A DNA stretch of 54,120 bases from Candidatus Aminicenantota bacterium (lineage in GTDB: Bacteria; Acidobacteriota; Aminicenantia; Aminicenantales; Aminicenantaceae). Position numbers and translations under genes: made by a program. The stretch covers positions 1 to 54,120 of the forward strand of contig DRHQ01000065.1 in NCBI GenBank assembly GCA_011049545.1, given 5' to 3'. A model generated the notes under the pieces. The model was not told the origin of the DNA. It saw nothing but the letters and a program-made list of their open reading frames with translations, and made no database searches. This document shows, one piece after another, positions 10,252 to 19,210 of the stretch; the stretch's first letter is position 1, and every line of letters starts with the position of its first letter.

Positions 10252-10732
10252 GTCCGAGCTTCTTTAGGTAAAAATATTGTTTCTGACTTGAATTCATTTT
10301 TTTGGTTTCTTTTTTAAGAGCGGTAAGAGAAGGATGATGAGTCTCATCAACCTCAAAAGTGATTGCTCCTTCTTTACAAGCTTCAATACACTTGGGTCTT
10401 CCCCCGCAGAGGTCGCAGACATAAACAAAATCATTGAATATTTCAATCGCTCCTATCGGGCAGGCTTTCCTGCAAACTCCACAGAGCGTACATAGTGTTT
10501 GTGAAACAACCACTTCTCCGAGGGAGCCTATGGTTATGGCCTTTTCGGGGCAACAGTCACAATAGCGCTCCTGGCATTGATTGCACACAACAGCACCATC
10601 AATTCCGATCTCGTATAAATTCATAGCTTTTATCCTGGATATGTGGTTATTGATCCTTCCGGAACGGAAGAAGGCGCAGGCAGTCTCGCACCTTCTACAT
10701 CCAGTACATTTGCTAATATCGAATCTGATCAC
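10235..10732 (-). CDS. Multi-cluster 4Fe-4S ferredoxin (HycB/AOR-associated type)
   Basis: Cytoplasmic iron-sulfur electron carrier of 165 residues. Clustered cysteines are seen in order: CTGCRRCETACAFF near residue 9, CNQCQERYCDCCP near 53, CTLCGVCRKACP near 81 and CDLCGGRPKCIEAC near 110, room for four [4Fe-4S] clusters. Such proteins usually sit beside aldehyde:ferredoxin oxidoreductase or formate/hydrogenase genes, but no partner remains here. Start is GTG with AGGAG six bases upstream. Its last codons overlap the truncated NSS transporter remnant, which suggests a deletion removed whatever originally followed. Confidence 0.8.
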   Translation of the reverse strand: MIRFDISKCTGCRRCETACAFFRSGRINNHISRIKAMNLYEIGIDGAVVCNQCQERYCDCCPEKAITIGSLGEVVVSQTLCTLCGVCRKACPIGAIEIFNDFVYVCDLCGGRPKCIEACKEGAITFEVDETHHPSLTALKKETKKMNSSQKQYFYLKKLGLEEGN

Positions 10733-10797
10733 CTTTGTCTCCTAGCTGCAGAGGTCACGCTTCGAAAATAGGGGGATGTTAGTTCTTGATCTTATTC

Positions 10798-11070
10798 TTA
10801 TTCAATTACCTCAAGTCGATATTGGACAAGTCCTTTTGGATCCGGGCAGGAAAAACTTTCAACTTTCTTTACCCAGTGTCCTTCTTCTAATCTATCCCTT
10901 TCCTCTAGAATTGGGAAGATTAGCATCATACTTTGTAAGGCCCAGATACAGACATGCATACCTTCGGGAACATAAAGTTTGGAATCCTCTACATAAAAAT
11001 GGTCACCTACCAGCACAGGAAGGCTGCAGGAGCCGTCAATCCTTTCAACGCTCACCTTTATTTTTGCCAT
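10798..11070 (-). CDS. TIGR04076-family small protein
   Basis: Small cytoplasmic protein of 90 residues that fits the TIGR04076 pattern: KIKVSVERIDGSCSLPVLVGDHF, then a PEGMHVCIWALQSMM segment and the closing SCPDPKGLVQYRLEV strand with its Cys-Pro-Asp-Pro. Function is unknown; in other anaerobes such genes are often near oxidoreductases. AGGAGAGT precedes the ATG. It lies 65 bases upstream of the ferredoxin gene on the same strand and may be co-transcribed with it. Confidence 0.7.
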   Translation of the reverse strand: MAKIKVSVERIDGSCSLPVLVGDHFYVEDSKLYVPEGMHVCIWALQSMMLIFPILEERDRLEEGHWVKKVESFSCPDPKGLVQYRLEVIE

Positions 11071-11138
11071 ATTTACTCTCCTGATAAAGCTTTTTGATTG
11101 TAATCACAAACGCTAATGGATGGCAAACGATTTTTAAA

Positions 11139-11244
11139 TGGGGTCAGGTCTTGCTTTTTGCTTGTATCTGGATCATGTTAGGCAAGCTCTTGCTTCTTAA
11201 ATTATGTTTATATAAGCAAAAGCAAAAAGCAAAACCTGATCCCA
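11139..11244. repeat. Inverted-repeat element, short form (REP/MITE-like)
   Basis: A 106-bp element bounded by TGGGGTCAGGTCTTGC and, in inverted orientation, AGCAAAACCTGATCCCA, with AAGCAAAAGC-type sequence inside each end. The same ends bound the element at 13282-13555. They resemble the dispersed termini found near REP-associated tyrosine transposases of the Y1 type, but no transposase is encoded here. The two copies bracket the multihaem cytochrome gene. Confidence 0.8.
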
Positions 11245-11268
11245 CCAAGTACCCACAGTAGCTATTTA

Positions 11269-13101
11269 TTATTTATCAGTTGCCTTTTTCAATATTCTAT
11301 TTAAAATATCCTGATGAATTTTGTTGTTTTTTGCTTCTCCCCATTTTTTCTTTACATCCTTCCAAAAAGTAGAATCGCTTTCTTTATGACAGGCCAAACA
11401 GACATTAATCCGGTTTATTTTCTCCAGCTCTTCTTTATTGAATGGCCGGGCATTGACATGACTTGTTGCCTGAATCTGATTGCCTTCTTCATCAACGATG
11501 CGCTCTAGTTCAAACGGGATATCAAGCCCATTGAATTGACTGATGTAATGACCTGATCCTAACCCTAAAGCTTTGGGCTCGCTGTGGCAGTTTTCACAAG
11601 TGCGTGGCACTCGGGAAATTGTATGAGGTTGGATAGGATTGTGAGCAATTCCTGAATAACCTTGGGCTGTTTCATACACTTTATTCAATTCTTTTGCCTT
11701 TCCGTCTTCACCGATTCGAGTAAATATTGCCTGACATCCTGGAATAAAAGGGCTAACCTTGCCCTCAGAATTTATGCCAAGCGCCGGGGTTTCCCAACGA
11801 AGATAGCTGCGAGATTCTTGCCATCCAAAAGTAGCTTCTTTCGACTCATCGACCCAATCGTACCCTTTCTGCCTCATATCCATCTTTGCATGGCAACCGT
11901 AACACTGAGGTGCCCATGAAGAATGGCAAGCATAACATTCGAGTTTGTTCATGTGCTGCTCAATCTGCATTGCTACTGGCAGCTTATCCCTTTCTAATAA
12001 TGCCTTGGGTTGCGTTACGCGATATAATTTCCCATCCATCTTGCTTTTAAGCACGACCTCCTTGTTTTGCCTCATGAGATTTGTTAGAGGATTGCCTCTT
12101 GACGTTTTGAGATTAGAATATTTTTCAGTATTTCCATGGCAGTCGCTGCATTCGATTTCAACTCCCTGCTCGCGCTTGCTGTAAATGTTTCCATCACCGT
12201 GCATATCGTTTGATGTATGACAGTCAATGCATTGCAGTCCGGCTTCATAATGAAGATCCATTTGGAGGAAGTTATAATTTTTTCCGTGCAACTTAGGCTG
12301 TTTTGTTCCATCGTCTCTGAAAGGGGTACCATAGCCATCGGATTCCATCATACCTAAAAAACTTACTCCTGTTCTTCCGCCCCGGTTGTGGCAGTGAACA
12401 CACTGCTCAGCCGGTATCTTAGAGGTTATCTCATGCCGTAGAGGATGATCTGGCTTGTCCTTGGGGATTGTTTTATCTCCTGAGCGGCTTAAGCCGTCAT
12501 CCGCATACAGGACATGGCAGGCAGAACAGCCGCTGGAGCGATAATCTCCTGCTCTTTTGGCTCCTTCGGTCCAGAGATGACATCTAAGGCACTGGTTTCG
12601 AAGATAGTCATCAACTGGTTGTTTGGAGTCCATATAACGGGGTATAGACTGCAGGGTTTCTAAAGCTCCAAGGTTTTTTGGAATATTGCCATCTTCATCC
12701 TTGACCGGTCTTACAGCATAGGTTGCGTTTTTATTTTTTTGGGCTGCCCAAAGATACCGGGTACCGCTGATCACTCCGGCCATGGAAGCATGAAGTGATT
12801 TCTTCACCCGGCTTACGAGGTCTTCGTGGCATATCCCGCAGGTTTCATCGACGATATTTAAGTCACCTGGATTTTTATACAATTCAGCATGAGCAGCATC
12901 CTTTGTTGTGCTTTTTGGATTGCCCTGATGACAATCTTCGCAGGAAAGTTCTTCGTGCTTTTCTCCGATGGACTCGATTCCCTGATGGCAAAGAAGACAA
13001 CCTTTATTCTGATCATCATCGCTGAAAATTTCAGGTAATGTTCCGGATAGAAACAAGAGGAGAAAAAAGATTATTATTATAGTCAAGCTTCTTTTAAACA
13101 T
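11269..13101 (-). CDS. Periplasmic dodecahaem (12 CxxCH) cytochrome c
   Basis: Exported multihaem cytochrome of about 610 residues. I set the start at 13101, where GGAGGGAG lies at proper spacing and a signal peptide (SLTIIIIFFLLLFLSG) follows; an in-frame extension upstream lacks these. Twelve CxxCH sites are visible, in order CLLCH, CEDCH, CGICH, CLRCH, CSACH, CVHCH, CIDCH, CSDCH, CYACH, CYGCH, CENCH and CLACH. Numerous extra His residues could serve as distal ligands. No other redox domain is recognisable. It could be a periplasmic electron conduit or a reductase; the haem arrangement does not match octahaem or NrfA-type enzymes that I can recognise. It stands alone, enclosed by repeat elements, so a partner cannot be named. 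Confidence 0.88.
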   Translation of the reverse strand: MFKRSLTIIIIFFLLLFLSGTLPEIFSDDDQNKGCLLCHQGIESIGEKHEELSCEDCHQGNPKSTTKDAAHAELYKNPGDLNIVDETCGICHEDLVSRVKKSLHASMAGVISGTRYLWAAQKNKNATYAVRPVKDEDGNIPKNLGALETLQSIPRYMDSKQPVDDYLRNQCLRCHLWTEGAKRAGDYRSSGCSACHVLYADDGLSRSGDKTIPKDKPDHPLRHEITSKIPAEQCVHCHNRGGRTGVSFLGMMESDGYGTPFRDDGTKQPKLHGKNYNFLQMDLHYEAGLQCIDCHTSNDMHGDGNIYSKREQGVEIECSDCHGNTEKYSNLKTSRGNPLTNLMRQNKEVVLKSKMDGKLYRVTQPKALLERDKLPVAMQIEQHMNKLECYACHSSWAPQCYGCHAKMDMRQKGYDWVDESKEATFGWQESRSYLRWETPALGINSEGKVSPFIPGCQAIFTRIGEDGKAKELNKVYETAQGYSGIAHNPIQPHTISRVPRTCENCHSEPKALGLGSGHYISQFNGLDIPFELERIVDEEGNQIQATSHVNARPFNKEELEKINRINVCLACHKESDSTFWKDVKKKWGEAKNNKIHQDILNRILKKATDK

Positions 13102-13281
13102 ACGTCTCCCTCCTTCAATAAGGCCTGTTACTTGGTGCGCCAAATCTCCTTTTATTAATTTTGTCGGAGACAGGAATTTACTTTCCCGGCGTGCATACTT
13201 TTTATATTATTTATTTGGTTCTTATCAGGTAATATTATGCTTTGTTTATAGCATCGGAAAAGAGCGCTGTCAACGAGCAAG

Positions 13282-13555
13282 TGGGGTCAGGTCTTGTTTT
13301 TTGCTTTTCTCAAAAATCTCATGCAAACGCATTAAATTTTCATGTCAGCGATGAAAGCCGCATGGATATCCCCTATCTTCAGGGTAAGATTTTGCCACGT
13401 TCGCCTGCCCATTTTTAAAAAGAACGGGATCGCATCAATCTAATACCTTAGCATAAATTGAGTTTGTATGAGTAAAAGCAAAAAACAAGACCTGACCCCA
13501 TGATCCCGTAAATTGAGTTTGTATGAGTAAAAGCAAAAAACAAGACCTGACCCCA
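13282..13555. repeat. Inverted-repeat element, long form, with duplicated right end
   Basis: The left end TGGGGTCAGGTCTTG at 13282 has inverted partners CAAGACCTGACCCCA ending at 13500 and again at 13555. The right end is a perfect tandem pair with a 55-bp period (13454-13508 and 13509-13563), each unit starting TAAATTGAGTTTG. The interior of about 150 bases has no transposase coding. Ends match the element at 11139-11244. It lies between the cytochrome gene and the promoter of the fatty-acid operon. Confidence 0.85.
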
Positions 13556-13586
13556 TGATCCCGCTAAGTGATCCCAAGTGAAAAAC

Positions 13587-13615
13587 TTGACATGAGCAAA
13601 ATTCTATACTATAGA
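13587..13615 (+). promoter_or_regulatory. Sigma-70-type promoter of the fatty-acid operon
   Basis: TTGACA at 13587-13592 and TATAGA at 13610-13615 are separated by exactly 17 bases. The predicted start point is some 85 bases before the ATG of the dehydrogenase/hydratase gene. The consensus match is good; there is no obvious operator. Confidence 0.7.
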
Positions 13616-13706
13616 GAAAAACCGTCCTAATAAATCGAGACAGAACTCTTTGTGATACAATTGGAAGTATCGATAAGTTTAAAAGAAAACCATAAGGAGG
13701 GGTATT

Positions 13707-15728
13707 ATGGCCTGGAAAATTTTTGGGCGAACAATCAATAAAGTAGGAGTGATTGGCTCGGGCAATATCGGACCAGATATCGCTCTCTATTTCAGCAAGG
13801 TTCTTCATGGGCATGGGGTTCCTGTGGTAGTGGTAGACATAGCTGAGGTAGCGCTAAAATCCGGAGAAGCCCGGATCAAAGGAAAAGTGGGCAGGGGAGT
13901 TAAAACAGGAGCATTCAAAAAAGATGAGGCAGATTCAATGATGGCCAATATCTCTTGGACAACAGAGTATTCGCAGCTAAAAGGCGCTGATTTAGTGATC
14001 GAGGCGGCAACAGAAGATAAAACGATAAAAGGCAAAATCTTTTCTGAACTTGAGAAGATTTGTTCCGAGAAAGCGATTTTTGCTTCGAACTCTTCCCATT
14101 TGGAACCTGAATCCATTTTCGAAGAGTCCGGGAACAAAAAAAGATGCCTGGTCGTCCACTACTTTTTCCCTGCGGAGCGGAGTATCATCGTCGAGATCGT
14201 TCCAGGAAAAGACACTTCATCCGAGATAGCAGATTTTTTAATGAAATTCTATGAAGAAATCGGTAAAGCACCAATCAAGGTAAAAAGTCGATATGGATAT
14301 GCGATAGATCCTATATTTGAAGGCGTCTTCTTGGCTTCCGCCCTTCTGGTTGAGAAAGGGATAGGAACGGTTAAACAGGTGGATGCTATGGTCCAGAGAG
14401 CATTGGGCCTGGGAGTGGGCCCCTTTACAGCAATGAATCTAACAGGGGGGAATCCGATAACTCATCACGGACTCAGTGAAATGAACAGTAAAATTAACTC
14501 ATGGTTTCACTCCCCTAAAATTTTAGAGAACCAGGTCACGTCCGGAAAGCCATGGGATACCCCCGGGAGAGGCGAAGAAGTCAAATACAACGATAATACT
14601 TTCAAGACAGTCTCCAAGATATTAAGAGGTGCATACTTCGGTCTTGTTTGTGAGATACTCGATTCTGGAGTTGCCAGTATTGCTGATTTAGAGATGGGGG
14701 TGGAGAATGCCCTTGTTATGAATCCGCCTTTCCAAATGATGAACAAGATTGGAATAGATAAAGCTCTTGAACTTGTTGAAGCGTATGCCAAAGAATGGCC
14801 AGAATTTATCATTCCCAAGGTTCTTGTGGAGCAAGCTAAATCAGGTAAGCCGTGGGATATTCCTCTGGCGCTTAGGGAAGACAAGGATGAGGTAGCTCTT
14901 ATCACTATCCGCAGGCCTAAGACGCTGAATGCTCTGAACTCCATGGTCATAAGCCAGCTCAATAAAATATTTATCGAAATAAAAAAGGACAACAAAATAA
15001 AGGGCGCTGTTCTTACGGGTTTTGGTGTAAAGGCTTTTGTTGCAGGTGCTGATATCAATGAGATTGCTCGATTAAAGACTCCTGAAGATGGGGAGGCTCT
15101 GGCGCTAAGAGGTCAAGAGACATTGAACCTTATCGAGAACCTTGGTAAACCTGTTATCTGTGCTATGAACGGTCTTGCCTTTGGTGGCGGAAATGAGATG
15201 GCTATGGCCTGCACAGCGAGAGTGGCCAGGAAGGGATTAAAGGTTTTAGCTGGTCAACCTGAACCCAAACTGGGTATCATTCCAGGATTTGGAGGGAGCC
15301 AGAGGCTGCCGCGGATTGTAGGGCTCTCCAACGCATGGCCCATTCTTCGGACTGGAAATCCAATATCTTCTGAAGAAGCATTGAAGATAGGATTAATCCA
15401 GGAGGAAGTCGAAGGTGATGTCAAAGAGGCTGGGATAACCTTTGCCAAGAAGTTAATTTCAGGTGAAGCGAAAGTTCCTCCTATCAAAAGAGAACCGATC
15501 GAGATTCCCAAATCTCTACCCGACGTTGATATCGGGCATCTTTCACGGAAAACTGATGAAATAATGATGGAAGCCATTCTTGAAGGGGCGAAAATGACTC
15601 TTGAAGAGGGTCTCAAACATGAGGCCAAGACCTTCGGGAAATGTCTGAGAACCAAAGATATGAGAATAGGGATGGAGAATTTTATGAAATTCGGCCCGAA
15701 AAGGAATGCCGAGTTTTCTCATGCATAA
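13707..15728 (+). CDS. 3-hydroxyacyl-CoA dehydrogenase/enoyl-CoA hydratase fusion
   Basis: Bifunctional beta-oxidation enzyme of 673 residues. Residues about 10-195 are the NAD-binding domain (GVIGSGNIGPDIALYFSK, then NSSHLEPE and the HYFFPAE segment), followed by the dehydrogenase C-terminal domains to about 385. A crotonase domain fills about 390-600, with FVAGADINE and GLAFGGGNEMAMAC giving the oxyanion hole and catalytic region. The dehydrogenase-first order is that of archaeal enzymes, such as crotonyl-CoA hydratase/3-hydroxybutyryl-CoA dehydrogenase, and the reverse of FadB. AAGGAGG precedes the ATG. With the thiolase downstream it would turn enoyl-CoA into acetyl-CoA, or the reverse. 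No acyl-CoA dehydrogenase is adjacent. Confidence 0.9.
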   Translation: MAWKIFGRTINKVGVIGSGNIGPDIALYFSKVLHGHGVPVVVVDIAEVALKSGEARIKGKVGRGVKTGAFKKDEADSMMANISWTTEYSQLKGADLVIEAATEDKTIKGKIFSELEKICSEKAIFASNSSHLEPESIFEESGNKKRCLVVHYFFPAERSIIVEIVPGKDTSSEIADFLMKFYEEIGKAPIKVKSRYGYAIDPIFEGVFLASALLVEKGIGTVKQVDAMVQRALGLGVGPFTAMNLTGGNPITHHGLSEMNSKINSWFHSPKILENQVTSGKPWDTPGRGEEVKYNDNTFKTVSKILRGAYFGLVCEILDSGVASIADLEMGVENALVMNPPFQMMNKIGIDKALELVEAYAKEWPEFIIPKVLVEQAKSGKPWDIPLALREDKDEVALITIRRPKTLNALNSMVISQLNKIFIEIKKDNKIKGAVLTGFGVKAFVAGADINEIARLKTPEDGEALALRGQETLNLIENLGKPVICAMNGLAFGGGNEMAMACTARVARKGLKVLAGQPEPKLGIIPGFGGSQRLPRIVGLSNAWPILRTGNPISSEEALKIGLIQEEVEGDVKEAGITFAKKLISGEAKVPPIKREPIEIPKSLPDVDIGHLSRKTDEIMMEAILEGAKMTLEEGLKHEAKTFGKCLRTKDMRIGMENFMKFGPKRNAEFSHA

Positions 15729-15775
15729 TCCAAAGAAAGTGCTCGCAAGCAAAAAAACGGAAACCGGAGGTAAAA

Positions 15776-16987
15776 ATGTTTTTTAAAAAAGCATTTATTC
15801 CATATGATGGATACTGGAGCACGCCGTTTTGCCGGTGGCAAGGAAGTTTTGCTCATCTCCATTCAATGCAATTTGCAGCTGAGATCTGCAAAGGAGCTTT
15901 CCCTGCCCGAAGAATCCCGCCAAAGATATTCGATGGAATAGTCCTGGGAATGACAATACCCCAGAAAAGCTGTTTCTACGGCGCCCCCTGGATGGCCGCC
16001 ATGGTAGGAGCTACTGGGATAACAGGTCCTTCAATCAATCAAGCTTGTGCGACTTCGGCAAAATGTGTAAATGTTGCAGCTGAAGGAATAGAAATGGGCG
16101 ACAACGAGGCGATCCTTGTGGTTACCTGCGACCGGACGAGTAACGGACCTCATATCTATTATCCCAACCCGTTGGGTGTGGGTGGAACAGGTGATAAAGA
16201 GGATTGGGTTCTGGATAATTTTGGTTATGACCCATGGGCTAAAAATGCCATGATTGATACTGCGGAAAATGTGGCTGAGGAAGCTGGGATTTCAAAGAAG
16301 GAGCAGGATGAAGTTGCCCTTATAAGATATATCCAGTATCAGGATGCTTTAAAAGATAATAGTGCCTTCCTTCACCGCTTTATGGTTGTCCCGGTTGATG
16401 TCAAGGATCCATCCGGACGAAAAGTGATGGCTACAGTTAGTGGAGATGAAGGAGTTTTTCCGACCTCTGCTGATGCACTGGCAAGACTAAGGCCTGTGCT
16501 CGAAGGGGGGACAGTAACCTACGGAACTCAAACATTCCCCGCTGATGGAAACGCAAGTGTTGTCATCACCACTCAGGAGAAAGCACAAGAGCTCAGCCGT
16601 GATCCGAATATTGAGATAAAAATTCTTTCATACGCTGAAGCAAGATCGAAGAAAGGCTATATGGCCATGTCCATCGTGCCCGCAGCCAAAAAAGCACTAT
16701 CAGATGCAGGGATAGGGATCAAGGATGTTAAGGCCATTAAGACCCACAATCCTTTTGCAGTAAATGATATCTATTTCTGCAGAGAGATGGGAATTAAGTT
16801 TGAAGATATGAACAATTATGGCAGTTCGCTCATCTGGGGCCATCCTCAGGGACCCACCGGTGTTCGATTGATCATCGAATTGATCGAGGAATTGGTAATT
16901 AAAGGTGGGGGATATGGTCTGTTCGATGGCTGTGCTGCCGGAGATACTGCAGCTGCAGTTGTTGTGAAAGTAGATATAAAAAAGTAA
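15776..16987 (+). CDS. Thiolase (acetyl-CoA acetyltransferase family)
   Basis: Thiolase of 403 residues. The ATG at 15776 is chosen because CCGGAGG precedes it and it falls after the previous stop; an open extension into the upstream gene is spurious. The nucleophilic Cys is in NQACATSAK near residue 89, the conserved His of the third block in HPQGPTG, and the second Cys in DGCAAGDTA. The THNPFAVND block replaces the usual NEAF segment and is of the kind found in SCP2-like/archaeal thiolases. Second gene of the operon with the dehydrogenase/hydratase, presumably cleaving 3-ketoacyl-CoA with CoA. Confidence 0.88.
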   Translation: MFFKKAFIPYDGYWSTPFCRWQGSFAHLHSMQFAAEICKGAFPARRIPPKIFDGIVLGMTIPQKSCFYGAPWMAAMVGATGITGPSINQACATSAKCVNVAAEGIEMGDNEAILVVTCDRTSNGPHIYYPNPLGVGGTGDKEDWVLDNFGYDPWAKNAMIDTAENVAEEAGISKKEQDEVALIRYIQYQDALKDNSAFLHRFMVVPVDVKDPSGRKVMATVSGDEGVFPTSADALARLRPVLEGGTVTYGTQTFPADGNASVVITTQEKAQELSRDPNIEIKILSYAEARSKKGYMAMSIVPAAKKALSDAGIGIKDVKAIKTHNPFAVNDIYFCREMGIKFEDMNNYGSSLIWGHPQGPTGVRLIIELIEELVIKGGGYGLFDGCAAGDTAAAVVVKVDIKK

Positions 16988-16988
16988 A

Positions 16989-17510
16989 TTAATTCTTCTT
17001 CTTTACCGTGCTTTTTGATCCTCCCCTGGATGATGTTCCTCTTGACCTTGTTGATGAACTTGGTCTTGTAACAGTTGATCTTGTCTTTCCTGTGCTCGTT
17101 ATTGTTCCAGCGTTTCCTTGAACAGTTCTCGACGTACCTCTCGAGCTAGTCCTTTTCTTTAACTGTTTCTTTGTTATCACAGATGTGCCAGACCTTGAAC
17201 TATAATAGGTGGGGTAGCCCCGATAATACCCGCCGTAATATCCACCGTAATATCCACCGTAATACCCGCCGTAATTTCCATAATAGGAATATGGGCTCCA
17301 GAAGAAATAAGGAAATCCAAAAGAAAATCCTCCCCAATAGACCGGACTATAATAAGACGGTGTGTAACTAGAATAATAAGGGTTATCATCATAGTATTCT
17401 TTATGTTTTTCAGGCTTTACTCTTATTCCTTCCCCTGTATAGTACTCATCAATAGTAGTACAGCTTGTAATCAGGAAAACCACAGAAAAGATAAGAACTA
17501 AATTTTTCAT
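16989..17510 (-). CDS. Tyr/Gly-repeat lipoprotein of unknown function
   Basis: Small lipoprotein of 173 residues. Start 17510 is chosen since AAGGGAG is eight bases upstream; a slightly earlier ATG lies inside that ribosome site. The signal peptide ends in the lipobox LITSC. The mature chain is rich in Tyr, contains a run of GGYY tetrapeptide repeats encoded by a 12-bp tandem repeat (about 17229-17290), and ends in a Ser/Thr/Arg/Lys-rich low-complexity tail. No enzyme fold is evident; a surface or envelope role is a guess. It converges on the thiolase gene with only one base between the stops. Confidence 0.65.
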   Translation of the reverse strand: MKNLVLIFSVVFLITSCTTIDEYYTGEGIRVKPEKHKEYYDDNPYYSSYTPSYYSPVYWGGFSFGFPYFFWSPYSYYGNYGGYYGGYYGGYYGGYYRGYPTYYSSRSGTSVITKKQLKKRTSSRGTSRTVQGNAGTITSTGKTRSTVTRPSSSTRSRGTSSRGGSKSTVKKKN

Positions 17511-17676
17511 TTGTTCATCTCCCTTCAAACATCGCTATTATACATCTTTTGCAACTTTCATGCCAAGTACCTTCAGGCAAAATCAGAGAATTTTTGCTGT
17601 TTTATTGTCATATATCGTGGGCAGTTGTCAAAAAAAGGGGACAGGCTACTTAATCTACTGGAGATTTTTTCTTTAT

Positions 17677-17700
17677 GTAGGGGCTTGATTCATCAAGCCC
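17677..17700. repeat. Dispersed palindromic repeat (GGGCTTGATTCATCAAGCCC)
   Basis: A 24-base sequence, GTAG followed by a palindromic core, forming a stem around the central ATTCAT. It recurs intact at 53408-53431 and in diverged form at 53338-53360 and 53372-53393. No gene overlaps it. Confidence 0.75.
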
Positions 17701-17725
17701 ACCTTTTAAAAGATATGAAGAGAAA

Positions 17726-17760
17726 TGTCATTGCGAGAGCGAAGCGATGAAGCAATCTCA
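17726..17760. repeat. Dispersed repeat of the CATTGCGAG...GAAGCAATCTC type
   Basis: A 35-base sequence starting TGTCATTGCGAGAGCG and ending GAAGCAATCTCA, with imperfect dyad symmetry. Closely similar interspersed repeats are common in many bacterial genomes. A diverged relative lies at 48918-48954. It ends just before the broken hydantoinase-B gene. Confidence 0.65.
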
Positions 17761-17772
17761 TAAAAAAAGGTT

Positions 17773-19210
17773 ATGAAGATAGATAAAATACTAGTTTCTG
17801 TACTTCAGAGGAGATTTAAATCCATAACCGAAGAGATGAGTATAGTCTTAGAAAAAACGACGCGCTCACCCATCCTCTGCGAGGCTAAAGATTTTGTCAC
17901 CGGACTTTATGATAGAAAGGGGAAGATGCTCGAGCAGACTGAAAACCTTCCCATCCTCTCTTTTTCTCTGGGACCTTATTTTCTCCAATATCCGTTTTGA
18001 CATCGTAGCTGCAGATATGAGAGCCCAGATAGGTTCCTGTGTGGTGGGTGAGAGAGGAGTGCTAAAGCTTGTTGAAAAATATGGATTCAAAGTTTTTGAT
18101 TCTCATAAAGAACATCTTTTCGACTCCACAGAGAAGATGATGCGTGCTGAGATAAAGACAATACCGAATGGAGTCTACCGCGGAGAGTCAACCGTATATT
18201 ATGACGGGAGAACACCCGGTTCAAAATTCAAGATAAAGGTTAAGATAACTGTTGAAGATGAGGAAATAACTTTTGATTATTCAGATACAGACCCTCAGAC
18301 CGATGGATTTGTTAACGGAACATATACTTCATCTGCGAGTGCCACTCTCTTAACTTTCCTCCAAATGGTCAATCCTGATATTCCTCACAATGATGGGATG
18401 GTGAGGCCTGTGAAGATCATCATTCCAGAGGGCACTATCCTGAATGCTAAATATCCGGCTGCAACTACCTTCGGAAATCACTTGTGCCCTCCTAATGCGG
18501 ATGCAATAATCAGAGCTTTGTCTCGAGCGATACCCAAGAGAGTAACTGCAGGATGGAACCAGCTTTCATGCTATCTGACGAGCGGCTATGACCCCAGAAA
18601 AAAGGATAACTATGTGGATATAGGCTTCCTGGGATTGAAAGGTGGCTCTGGTGCTACCTATGGAGTGGATGGATATGACCATATAGGGATGATAGATGCA
18701 TCGGGAGGAGTATTGGACCAGGATTATGAGATGTTCGAACAGCAGACTCCACATTTATTATTACACCACGAATACTGGCCTGATTCTGCAGGAGCTGGTC
18801 AATGGAGAGGGGGACTTGGTGTTGAGACAATGTTCAAGATAGGAGGGGCGGAGACTAAGATAGTGACCTTTGGAGATGGAGATGTTGAGCCTCCATTCGG
18901 GCTGTTTGAAGGAAAGAAAGCGACATTAAATAAAATAGAACTTCGGTACCCAGATGGCAAAGTGTATAAGACGACAAGTAAAGACCTGGTTAAGGATGTT
19001 CCCTCAGGAACTATTCTCTTCCAGCAAGCTGGGGGAGGAGGAGGATACGGAAATCCTTATCTCAGACATCCAGCTCAAGTTGCTCAAGAAGCAAAGAATG
19101 GAATTATAAGTATAGAGAAGGCAAAAGAAGATTATGGTGTGATAATCGACCCAGAGACTTTTGAAGTGAATCTCAAAGAGACAGGAAAACTGAGGAAGAA
19201 AACGAAATGA
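17773..19210 (+). pseudogene. Hydantoinase B/oxoprolinase (HyuB) family protein, broken by internal deletion and frameshift
   Basis: The N-terminal 75 codons match a HyuB start (LQRRFKSITEEMSIVLEKT, AKDFVTGLYDRKGKMLEQTE, LGPYFLQYPF) and end at TGA at 17998-18000. The rest of the protein continues in another frame from DIVAADMRAQIGSC to the C-terminus, with the usual GHNHLCPP-like NHLCPPNAD, WPDSAGAGQWRGG and QQAGGGGGYGNP blocks. Between them roughly 100 residues expected in the family (the ITNDPY...HLPD and LGDLRAQ region) are missing. HyuB normally works with HyuA in ATP-dependent ring opening of hydantoins or 5-oxoproline; no hyuA is present. Fragments of the same 3' end recur at 22589 and 24701. 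Confidence 0.85.

Noticed and set aside
13440..13814. Minus-strand open frame crossing the repeat and the start of the dehydrogenase gene
   Set aside because: It runs through the tandem repeat and overlaps a well-supported gene and its promoter; product is repeat-derived.
17229..17290. Regular short repeats that might suggest a CRISPR array
   Set aside because: They are 12-bp tandem units inside the lipoprotein coding sequence without spacers; no cas genes and no CRISPR elsewhere in the window.
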